From contig CM022673.1 in assembly GCA_012295275.1 (NCBI GenBank), forward strand, positions 10,418,288 to 10,482,287: DNA of 64,000 nt, given 5' to 3'. The stretch comes from Chrysomallon squamiferum. Lineage: Eukaryota > Mollusca > Gastropoda > Neomphalida > Peltospiridae. The notes under the pieces are model-generated. The model saw only the letters and a list, made by a program, of their open reading frames with translations. It had not been told where the DNA came from and made no database searches. The position numbers and the translations under genes are program-made. This document shows positions 48,520 to 61,585 of this stretch, piece after piece (position 1 is the stretch's first letter; each line of letters starts with the position of its first letter).

Positions 48520-51500
48520 GTAATATAATGTAAAGAGATGAAATGTGATTTATCTGAGGATTTACTGCAGAATGGTTTTAATTCTTACTGAGAGTATTTC
48601 AGATTTCACTTTATTCATTGTTGTAATTGTTTTAAATAATGTAAAGACTCATAATTTATTACATAATTAATAATTTGTTATGTGATGTATGTTTTTATAT
48701 GTGCATGCATTTATTTATGTATGTGCTTATGTGTATATGTTATATATATATATATATATATTTATAAATAAAAAACTATGGAAATATTCTTTTTTTTAAA
48801 TTGTAAATATAGAAACAAAGATATATGTATATATATATATGTACATACATATGGTTGGTTAAAATGATTTCATCTCCTAACTGTAAAAAATGTCATCTTA
48901 TACCATTCTGCATTAAATCCTCAAGTCAAAAGTTAAGACATACGCATCTGTATTTTTTTGGATGAGTTAATATTTTAAACATTATTTTTATTACATAGGA
49001 ATTTAAAGAATATTATAATTTTTTTGATCAATAATAATGGTATCTTAAATATATTTTTTCTGACAGTCAGTATATGTTTTCAGATTTTCAATACACTATA
49101 TCAAACTTACCTTATCCATTCTAATTTAGAAATACAACATTGTTTATAAATAAATAAAAACATTTTTTTGTTGTTGTTGTTGCATATTTAAAATTATATG
49201 CAAAGAAAATTAACGTATCATTTACAATTATTTATAACTTTTATAATTTTTTTCAATTTAATTACTATAATACAATTCAAAATTTAAAAATTTCAATCTA
49301 GAGTGCAAATGCTGATGATATATTGCTTTAGAAATGATATATTATGTCCTTTGTGATATATTTATATATATTGTGAAATAGTTATACATTTTGTGAAATA
49401 ATTAAATACATTGTGCACTTCTAAAAGATATTTAAATTTGTTGTGTTTATTATTTACCACACAATATAAAATTTTAGTTAGTTGAAAAGGAAATATGCAG
49501 GTTATTTAACAAATGGGGTGAATAAGAGAGAGAGAGAGAGAGAGAGACTCACATTTCTATCTCTACTTTATAAGCTCGTGGTGAAATAATTTAATAAAAA
49601 CATCTTAGCATAAAGAAAACATAGGTTAATAGGTTTATCCAAATTGTTATATTAGAAATAAAAATCTAAAGAGAAATGAATCGAAACACAATCCAAAATT
49701 TTACACTTTCTATGTTGAAATAGAATTGGTTTCAAGTGAAACAAAAAATTTGCATACACAGAAAATAGTTTAAAATATAAAAAAATGCAATAACATGATT
49801 TAAATAAATAAAAATGATGGATGAATCTGAACTGAACTTGTTAAATAATGAAAGTGATGACAACCATGAATAAATTTAAACCAAGCTGTAGTCGGTAACT
49901 TTTTCATAAATCATACATTTTTCTTATTTTTTAATTTTTTTTTTTTAAATTAACATTTTTCCAATGTTAAATCCAGTTTCAATTTTCCTCATGTCAAATC
50001 ACAACGCTTTGTAAAAATGAACTGTTTTAATCGCAGATGCAAGACTGCAGTTGATCAGAACTGTCTTTCCCCTGGGACAATCTGGACTGCAATGCATTAC
50101 ATAACCTGGACACAAACTAATCTAAATGGACACCAAAATGCACACACCTGGAATCACCTAGTAATATGTGTAATAATTTCTTCTCTAGAAATCTGCATAG
50201 TATAACTGGGAAAAATACTAAAATTTAATCCTACAAAGTTCTTCATACAAAAAATATTTAAATATTTAATGCATAGCATATAATTTGTAGTCTTCCATGA
50301 TGAAAAGTAATACTGATAATACATTCTTACTGAAATATCATTAAGAATTCTGCTAAATGCATACATTTGGAAATCTTTAGTGACATTTTTGAATCCATGG
50401 GAACAATCTGTTCCATAAGGTTTTATATTTGATGCTGCCACAAAAAAGTATCTAAGATAAGCACTTTTCATAGCTTTGAAATTTTAAATTCATTCAGAAA
50501 ATTCATAAAATGGATGTAACTTGACTCTTCAAGTCTTCTTGGTATTTTCAGTTCTCTCAGGACAATTTAAGAAAACTAAAATTTATGATATGATAGTAAA
50601 TTTGGTAGTCTTCATTACAAAATAATTTTATTGTAAAATTTTATGGTGGGTGGCATTCCAGAAATATCTGTCATGTAAAACATTTTGAGTTATGTATGAC
50701 ATTTGAATCTCTGGGATAATATTTATTTAAAACCTTTACAGCATACGGATGGGAGAAATATTTTACTTTTGTTATTCTTATACCCTGTCTTTTAAAAGAA
50801 ATACAGTCAAAAGAAAAGAAATTTTCATGCTTCTATGGCAGTTTGCAGCAGGTTATCCTAAGAATACTGTGTTAGATTTCCTTTCTGATTAATCCTTTAG
50901 TAAAAATAAAAAATAAATAACTTATAAATATATAAATAAAATAAGAAAAAATAATGAAAATATAAAACCTAATAGAAAGAAATAAAAATAAAATATATAA
51001 ATAAATAAAAAGAAAAGAAAAAAGATATTAAAATGAAAATTTAAATATAAATTAATGAAAAAAAACACATGAAAATGCAATTTACTGTCAATATGAACAG
51101 AAAATCTGAGATAACTGAAATTAATAAAATATTTAAAAATAAATTTAAATAATTTCTGTCTTATAATTATTTTTTATTTTTTTTTTTTCCCCAGCTAACA
51201 CAGTAAACTATATGGACATTAAAAAGAGCTTAGGAATAGCCAGTCTCCATGCAGTTTGTTCAAACTCAAATCTCATGTAAATCAAATTTAAAACATTTTA
51301 ACATGCCATGTTAAACAGCTTTCCAGTTATTCACTTTTGCATGCTTTAGTCTGATTGGACAGTTATAAAAGCATGCTTAAAAAGCAGAAATCTAATTTGT
51401 CAATTTTAAAATGACACTAAACTGTCCTTATTTTCATCAAGTACTCATTTTTCAGCATCAGTCTGTGATTTTAACCACTCAAAATGAAGAACATTCTCAA

Positions 51501-52835
51501 AAACTGAGTACAAACGTATGCAAATATCATCCTTTGTGTCTTTTTGCTAAATGATGATAGTGATATCCAACATCACTGGCTAAAAAAAATCATAGTTTTA
51601 GCCAGCTTAAATTTCAAGTATTGGAAATGTTTATTAATATAGACAATATGTAAAGAAAAAGGTTCAAATATGTTGGGTCCAGCTATCTTTTTAACAGAAC
51701 TGCTGTGTACAAACAGTAATTTTACCAGTTATTTTTTAATAATATCAGCCACCCACTCAAAATATTATACATTTGTATCCAGTCGATAATAATGAAGGAT
51801 ATCATATATACACTGTATATTTATGTACGTCTATATATATATATATATATATATGTTTATATGTGTGTGTGTTTGTGTATGTATGTATATGGACGGATGG
51901 ATGGATGTTTGTATCTATGTGGATGTATGTGTTATATCTATCAATGCGTGTGTTGTATCCCCTAACTCTCCTGTAGCCCCTTTCTCTCATTTTCAGTGCA
52001 GGCTAGATGTTACCATGCAGCTGTCTGTCGACGTAACAAGCAAGAAGGCGCATGCTGTCGGTGGGGAGGGGGACGTGGGCACGCAGCATGCGAAGATTCA
52101 AAGCTTGGCATCACCTAAATTAGGCGCGGAGCAGCTCCGTTTTCCCGACCGCACCCGCAGTAGTGTTTTACCCAAAGTGGGGAAGCCCCGACTGCGCTTG
52201 GCATCTTTTTCATCATCCCTACAACGTTCTTTGGGTAACGTACCGTAACCTTCCTCGAAAGTACCAGTGTCAGTCTTCTTCTTACTCGTCGATGGAGTCT
52301 ATAAGAATCAAAAAATTTTTTTTTTTTTTTTTTTGAAAATTGAGTAAAGAAAATTTGTTAATTTATTCATTTTATTTCATTTGTTTTATGGTTATTTAAT
52401 TTTTTTTTTTTTTTTTTTTTTTTTTTATCTTATTCGTTTCATTTCTTTCACTGATTTTTACTGTATATCTGTGCATGATTGTATGAATGAAGCTACACAA
52501 TAAATCGAAAGATATATAATATGGAACATGCTGAGACTGAAAACCACTTTAATAAAGTATAGAGATAAAAGCCAAATGTTAAGTATTATATGATTTAGGT
52601 GAATATTGGTGAATACAACAAAACTGTTTACTGATAAATCAGACATTTATTTTAAATAAATTTAATTTTATCTAAAAATGTGCACATGTTCTTGCACACA
52701 TACAAAAGTTAATTATTAACTTAAAAAAAGACATAATTTTATTGAAGTTTATAAAAATACCTCTACTGAAACAATCATGAACAATTTGATGAAGTTCACA
52801 TTATCTTTACATTAAAAAAATAATAACATAAAATA

Positions 52836-52874
<39 letters not shown>

Positions 52875-52881
52875 GAACGTT

Positions 52882-52949
<68 letters not shown>

Positions 52950-53339
52950 ATATATAAATATTTTTCAAATCTCACTTTCTGCTGTTGTGGTCCCATATTT
53001 TCACAACTGTTTGATCTTGTCATTCCAAGCACCTGTCTGTTTGATGATGTCATGGAGGCAGGAGGCGTGGCTAAATGATTGGCATCGTATCTCAGGTCAC
53101 CACCACCTGCATGAACTGAAAACAGTTCAGTCAACATGGAAATATTTAAAATTTGTTTCTATTTGGTTGGTCTATCCCAGTGGGAAAAACTAATCCCTTA
53201 ATATGAAAAAAAAATAATAATAATGAAATAATATTAAAAATAACAGTAACAAGAACAATATCTTTAAAAAAAAATAAAAATAAATAATGACTAGTAAAAT
53301 TAAAAATACAATAAATAAATAATAAATAAAAAATAAAAA

Positions 53340-53401
<62 letters not shown>

Positions 53402-56400
53402 TAACAATAACAATACCTGGAGTACTTGTTGCACTAGGAGAAGACAGGTAATGAGGACTTCGATGTTTGTCACTCTGAAATAATTAAAATTATTTATTTA
53501 CTTTGTAATATTCCATCATATTAAATAATATTATTTAATGAAGAGTTATTGTTTCAGTAATATCAATTTAATTGATGGTTTTTTTTTTTTTTTAAAAAAA
53601 AACACCAAAATAAATTTAAAAAATTAAATAATAGTAATAAAAAATTAAAATAAATAAATAAATAAAAAGTAAATAAAATAAAATAATTTAAAAAATAGTA
53701 TTTTTTTTTTTTTTTTAAATCATCAAATATTACATTTCACAGCATATAACAACAACTTCATGTAGCCAATTAAAGTGATACAAGATAATCCAAATAAAAC
53801 TGAACTTATTCAGACTGAACCAAATAAACTGAACTGTACTGCACTGCTTAATACACTGAATCAGTATATAGTACAAAATACCTTTCAAACTGAACCAAAT
53901 AACACTTTACCCCAGTGCACTAAATCAGTAGAAAGCACAAAATACCATTCCATTACATACATCAACAAGGTAGATTTTGTACCAAGTTTTTGTATCTCCA
54001 GCCAGCAAGGAACAATAAACACATGCTTTTTACTTAGGCTTTGAAATTAACACAACATGTGGATTGCCAAGAATCAATTTGGAATGAGCTTTAGCTCAGT
54101 AATAAAACATTTAGCTTAGAGATAATTAGTTCAAATCAGTTCATTTCTCGGTACTGCCACTGGGGAATTTCCCATGCTAACTATTAACTCATGTGTGTTT
54201 TTCTGCTTATGGGAAGGAAAATTAAAACAAAAATTGTTCAGTAATAAAACACTTAGCATAGAGATAATTAGTTACAGGATCAAATCTTGGTACTACCACT
54301 GGACAATTTCCCATTCTAACTAGAGGCTCATTTGTGGTTTTTGTTTATGGGATGAAGAATTAAAACAAAAAAATCCATGCTGTTAAGAGCTGCTCTAAGA
54401 ATAGTGAATGTCTTTAATAACATAATCATTGTTAAAAAAAAGTGTGTTTCACCAACATATTATCATTATCATTATTAAAAAAGTATGTTTCACACTATCA
54501 TATTATCGTTATCAAAAATCAATCAATACGTAGTAACAGGCTATTACTGAAGGTGGGGTTAAGGTGTGGTTGTCTCTAACTAACCTGTGAGGTAACTTCT
54601 CCAGTGGAGGGTGTAGTGGAAGAACTGGTAGAGCTGGTATCATCTTCTATGACCAACAGCTCATCAACGACTGAAAGTTTAACACGTATCATTACTCTGT
54701 ATAGTCAGTCAGAAATACTAATAAAACATCTTCATCAAAACTATGAATGGTAACTAAGTAATTTACAAAAGTGCTAAATGCTATTTTTTTTTAAATTTAT
54801 ACACTTGTATTGACTGTGTATATATGTGTGGGTGTCCATGAGTGAGAGAAAGCGAAAAAGACAACAACACAAACATAACAGTAAGGTGTACACACACACA
54901 GAGAGGGTGAAAGGGAGATGGGGAGATGGATACAATGGAGAGGGAAAGGAAGGGAGGGGAACAGATAAAGAAAGAGAAAGAAAAATAGAGGGAGTTACTT
55001 AGGTACAAAAGAAGTGAAGAATGGAGGCATTTAAAAACAAAGAAATAAACACCGTTACACTGCCACATTCAGAAATGAAATATTTAACAAAAAGATTTAA
55101 ATGAAATAAAGGAATTATTTTGTCTTTGTTTTTTTTTTAATACCTTTTCTACCTTGAGCTTGAACCAGCAGCTCTTCTACCCTTCTGTATCGTTTCAACA
55201 GTCTCTTCATATCATCAAGTTTTCTATCCTGAAATAAAAAATAAAAAAATATACAGAGTAAGTAAGTGTGTGATGACAGAAACACACAATGAATGCAAAG
55301 AAGTCTGAAATGGAGATCTTTTACAGCTATCGGGACAATTACTTAAATCTATATAATAATCAATAAAAAAAATTAAGAACAATTTGTACAACAAGTCACA
55401 TAAGTAATTCCAGCCAACATTTTAGAATGTCAAGAGATGAAAATAAAAGCTATTTTCATCTATTCAATATTTTTACCCAAATAACCATGTGTTAACTCTC
55501 TGTATTAAAGCAACTGATTTACTGACACTGCATGCACAGAATGGTTCAAGAATGTCTGTGTAGCAGAACTAGGATGTCTTTCGGTGATTTGTTGGAGAAT
55601 CTTACTGTTAAGATATTACACTTCACAGAGCACTTGCAGCTTAAGTATGTACACCATAGATACCTGGATGTTCTTGCTATCGAGGTATTTTCTGCTCAAG
55701 TATGAATAACTATATTTTAGAAAGCTATATTTTGCAAAGGTATTCAAAAGGTGGACTTTAGAAACGTGCTGTTATTAATAAATGCCTAAACAAAAGTCTT
55801 AACACTTTCAGCTATCATTACTAATGTATGTAAATGCACAAGCTTCTAAGTTCAGAATGTTTTAAATGCAGTTGTTTTATTTTGTTTTATTAATTAAGAC
55901 TGGATGGCAGAAAACAAATAAACACATAACTTAGAAGAATCCAGAATATGTTTTAGACTTCTTCTTAACATTTCCACAGGTATCTTTACGTTTTGAACTT
56001 AAGAAAACCGTAACTGCTAAATCATTCATAAAACAGGCTACAAAAACTTTCATAAAATGGACATTAAAAAATTATAAAACAATCCTGCAGCTAAAACATT
56101 TTAAAAAAATGGGATTTCAGAAAACCTTTGATGCCAAAGTATTTGAATAATGGAAGCTTAGCTGCCATAGTGTTTAAGCTAATGGTCTTCAGAAAGGCCT
56201 GAAGTAACAAAGCGAGACAGCTCAATAAAAAAATAATTAGCAAAGAAACATAAATAGCAAACAGCTCACATAAACACATCAGGTAATACAAGCAGAAAGT
56301 CTGGAACTTTTTCAAAGTGTTTTTCACAGACAGGTGTAATAAAACAATCAACTGAGTTCCAGGCTTTTCTTCAATTAAGAGTGAAAGAAAACGTGAATAA

Positions 56401-56775
56401 AAAAAAAAAGCAATAGCAATTTCAAGAATTTGGGTATTGTTTTGTAGATACTTTATTTATTTGTTATTTTTGTTATTATAATTAGTTTAAAATAAAAATA
56501 AAAATTGCTAGTACTTGTTTAAAGATGGAATGATTTATATATTAAGTTAATATTATTATTTTTATTATCATTAAAAACATTAACAAATGTTAGATGAATG
56601 AAAAAAGAAAAGAGGTTTAATAATACATACATATATATAAACACTTTACAGATATATACCTTTTCTTCATTGGCCATCATTAATGCATCCACTGCTCTTT
56701 TCAATTTTTCCACTTCAGTTTCTGTAAAAATAACATTAAATTATTAGTTGCTGCATTTTCATTTCCTTTCACATG

Positions 56776-56843
<68 letters not shown>

Positions 56844-56909
56844 TACAGAAAGAAAAGGAAAAGTAGAAAAAATATGTATTCTTGAAAATATAAAAGAAAC
56901 CAAAAAAAC

Positions 56910-56945
<36 letters not shown>

Positions 56946-58065
56946 AAAAATAAATATGCCTGCATATTATACGTTTATGTAACTTTGATATATGGTATTA
57001 TTTGAAAGTGTATTCTCCCATTTTTTGTGTACTTCATGAAACAATAAACTATAACAATGATATGACAAATAAACACAGAATGAATAATCAACCTTCTTCA
57101 TCACAGGTTTGTTTTTATTTGTTTTTAAAAACTGCAAAGAAAATCACATTATATCTGTTTATTAGCATTTCATAAACATCAGTAAACCAGTAACTCTAAC
57201 AAGCACTACGTATATAAATATCCATGTTCTATTTCTTCAGACTTCATAATTTGAAATCTGAAATTTGAATACGTAAAAAGCAACATATGTTTATTTTCTA
57301 CTATTAGGTAAAAGATGGCTGTCATAATATTTTTAATGACTATTCTTCCTTTTTTTTAAACTTTCTTTCATCTCTTTTTGATCTTTCAGTTCTAATATTC
57401 AGCAACTAGAGATAACCAGCAGACTATTTTCTTAGTGAAAACAAAACCTGCTTGTGTTTACTGTTTAGGAATTAATCCCATTTAGTCAATCTGTTATTAT
57501 TCTGAAGTATTGACCCCACTGTTAAATAAGCAGGCCTAAAGTGCTCTTAGTGCAAGCCAAATTCAATTAACTGACAAAAGTGTGCTGTATGATGAAACTG
57601 CTGATAAAAGCTTTCATCTGATTGGACAGGTAAGACATTTCACCTGATTGGTCAAACAGATTTTTTAGATAAAAGCTGCTTTCACATGATTGGACAAGTT
57701 ATTTGCAGCTGAAAGTTTTTATGTCATTGGTCAGACTGTTTATTGTTAAAAGATTTCGTGTGATTGGTTAAGTGGTTTCTGTTGATATCTAACATATGAT
57801 AGGCCAAACTTTTTCCATACTAAAGCTTTCATTTGATTGGTTAAACTATTTTCAGTAAAAAAGTTTTCATTGAACTGGTTGCTATGTTTCTACTTTTTGG
57901 GACTTGATTATGTTTACAGTTTGCAGCAGTTTCTTCACTTATTTGTTATTTTTACTGTAGACAGTTAAAACGTGAATCTGATTACAAAAACAAACAACAG
58001 GTGAAACCAAACAACTGTTAATCACATACTAGATGAAAAAAAAAAAAAGAAAGAAAGTAGAAAAG

Positions 58066-58107
<42 letters not shown>

Positions 58108-61100
58108 TAAGATAAAATTTTACACCTGGATGAAGGTCTTTCTGTTGAACACTAAAGTAGTTTAATTGGCAATTATTTTATTTTATGTATTTATGACAAC
58201 ACACACCTGTAAATCAGTTTCCTTGTTAAAACAGTTTCTAGATTAAATAAATAAGTAAATAAAAATAGAAATAATATCCATACCTAAATAACTAGTGACA
58301 GAGATAGTTTCAGTCATCATTTTATTGATTTATTTAATCATTTATTTACTTATATATTTATATACTTATTTATTTATTTATTTATTTAAACAGAAAATTG
58401 ATCTGAAGAACCTTTATAAGTAGTTCATTAATTTGCAAATGTATACTGTAACAAAAGCTAATTGTTTATGAAAACATTTTCCCATAGTACACAAAGACTG
58501 ATAGTAGTGTGAACTTGAGTTCACACCATTTTAACACACAAATATTTCTGACAGTATGGTGAAATTTTCATTATAACAGATTTGTTAAGTTATTGTTGGT
58601 ATTCACAGATGAAGTGAAATGAAACTAAATTTCCCCACCCCAACAATAGGTTAAATAATGTGAAAACAGAAAAAAAATATAATAATTTGTATTAATAATA
58701 ATAATTATAATAATGTAGAAAAAATATATTTTAAAAATATTTTAAAAAATAATAATAGTAAAAAATAAATAAATAAACCAATAAAAATAATGATAAAAAG
58801 ATACTTAAAAACTAAATATTAAGAACAAACATGATAGAAAATAAGATACATACTTAAAACATGAGAAACAAAAATAGAAAATAAAATAAAAACTAAATAT
58901 TAATGATAATGATGATAGAAAATAAAACCATAATATGAATGAATTACACATATGAAATGAAATCAAAAGAAACAAGAACAAAAAAACCCACAATTACATT
59001 TTCTTACATTTTTTGTTAATAATCTCTAATTCAAAATTCAAATCAGTAAATACTACTACTACAGAATTGTAAATAAGTAAGACATAATAAATCTATATTA
59101 AGTTTAAAAACTAATTTTTTTTTTTTTTTAAATCCCCACAACCAGAAATACCTCTAAAAATGTTTGTTTTTTCCTTAAAATAATAATAATATACATACAT
59201 GTATGCATATACCTTTATATATGTGTGCGCATGCACACATACACATCAATAATAATTTGTAGATTAGAGGTGATGACATTTTTAAAAAGTTTTGTAAAGT
59301 AGAAGCAAAAACTCAATGGCAAAAGAAGAAAGAGTCTTTCTACACATTTGTTTTGAAGAATTAAATCTCAGCATCTAGTATCAACATTATGGGCACAGAA
59401 AATAAATTATTACTCATATATCAACTGAAAAACTGCACAAGAAATTTTAATGGAAAAATTTTCTATTTATTTTTCTAAAGAACAAAAGCTTCTCTTAAGT
59501 TTTGGTTTGAAGCAAAAAAGCAAATTGTAAAGGTATTTGTAAGTGAATTTGTGTGTGTAAATCTTTAAAATTAAAGTTTATTTCAAAACTTGATGCCAAG
59601 CGAGAAAAAAAAAAAAAAAAAAAATTTGTAAACAACTGTACTGGTAGCTCTTTGTACATATGTTTCAGTATTTTGTGTTTTATTTTTACCAAAATTCAGG
59701 ATTTATTAATAATTAATAAACATTAAAAATATTCTAGATGAAAATACATGTAATAAAAGCATTTCTACCACCTTTAAATATAACACATCTAATTTTAATA
59801 AATAAACATTACATAAGAAAAAGACCACATCCCAAAATCTAAGATTAATTTAAAATCTAATATTACTGGCATCTACTAGAGAAGAAAACACCAACCAAAC
59901 TGCAAAAAAAAAAAAAAAAAAAAAAATCTATAGAGCATGCAGAGAAAAGGGGGTGGAGATGATTAGTGGGGGCTATCTAGGAATGTCACCCATCTTACGT
60001 TTTCTTTTTAGCCTATCTAATGTTCGGTCACGATCTAAAGTGCAGTCAATGGACAAACTGCCTGAAAATGAAGTCAACACATGACACAACATGTCGTTTT
60101 TTCTCTTTACTGAAATAATGCTAGGGTAATGCAAAATAATAATAATAATAATAATAAAAATAAATAAAATAATAAATTAAAAAAACCCAACGATATATAA
60201 TAATAATATATATTTGTTTTAAATAATTATACACACACATATACACAGAAACATACCTAAAAAAAAAATTAAATTTAAAAAAAATTTAAAAAATGAGGTA
60301 GGAGTTATTAGTAAATAAATAAACAAAACCATTAAACACAACTAAAAATATTTATAAATATAAAATATAAAATTATAAATAAAAATAAATAAATTTAATA
60401 AATCAATAAATAAAAAACATTATAAAAAAAATATGCAAATAAAAAAAGAAAATATTAAAAACCAAAAAAGAAAATAAAGAAAAATTTTTATAATAAACCT
60501 TCAGTAAGAAAAATTTGAGAAGTACATGTATGTACATTTTAATCTAATATGAAAATGAGAATGAGAATAGATTATAAAATTTTTGAGATATTGCCAGTTT
60601 TTTTTATTACCCATTATCAGTAATAGATATTTAAATGTCATTCAAATGAAATATTAACAAATTATTCACATGACCATCTTGCAGTGACAGAAAATGTACT
60701 ATGTAAAATAAAAAAATGACATTTTATTAAATATAAAAATGAAAACTGAAAAAATATGACATTGATATTTAAAATGAGAAAACAATTACATTTAAAAAAA
60801 CAAAAAAAAAACACTAAAAAAAATCATTGAAAAAAAATATGATTGATATTAAAAGTAACAAAACAATTATATTCAAATAAAAAAAAACAAAAAAAACCTA
60901 AAATTGAAGAAAAATTATACAAATTGAAAATAATCTATATTGTGACAATGATACTATTTTGGAGCTCCATAATTTATCAATAAAAATAAATAATTTAAAT
61001 ACTAATCAAAACAAAACTTACTAGTGACACATGCACATCAATTAAAAAATGTTTCTGCAAGCAAAAATGACAAACATTCTATTCATGAAATACTGTCCAG

Positions 61101-61548
61101 ATTAATGTTTTTCTTCCCGATTTCTTTCCTTTTAATTTAATGTTTTGAGTGAAATGGAAGCTAGCAAAAATGTAAATAAATTTAAACACACCTCCAAGGT
61201 CTGAGCCATATCCACTCCCATTTCTGATAATCTGATTCCTAAGATCAGAAATTTCGGCATCTTTCACCGTAAGCCTTGTCTGAAGATCTCCAATCTGTCG
61301 CTGAAATTAAATTACAACTTTGAATTATATAACAGTTAAAATAGAATTAAAACAAAACTTGTTATAGTTCGCAAAAAAAATAAAAATAAAAAAAGAGCAA
61401 GAGAAAATCCAGAAGAAGAAATTTTAAGAACTTTATTGATGTTTAAATCTGATTAAGATCAGGAATTGGCTATTTTTGAAAAATTATATCTTAATAAAAT
61501 GCTGTTAAATTAGAAAACAGTAAAAACAAAAAAAAGAAAGAAGAAGAT

Positions 61549-61585
<37 letters not shown>

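Noticed and set aside
51823-52248. Plus-strand 141-codon ORF, the longest in the window
   Set aside because: The left third is a TA/GT repeat and the right half is antisense to a liprin-beta exon. It is kept only as a possible antisense exon in the findings.
56773-56982. Arg-Glu and Ser-Leu repeat ORFs
   Set aside because: They are translations of AG and AT microsatellites.
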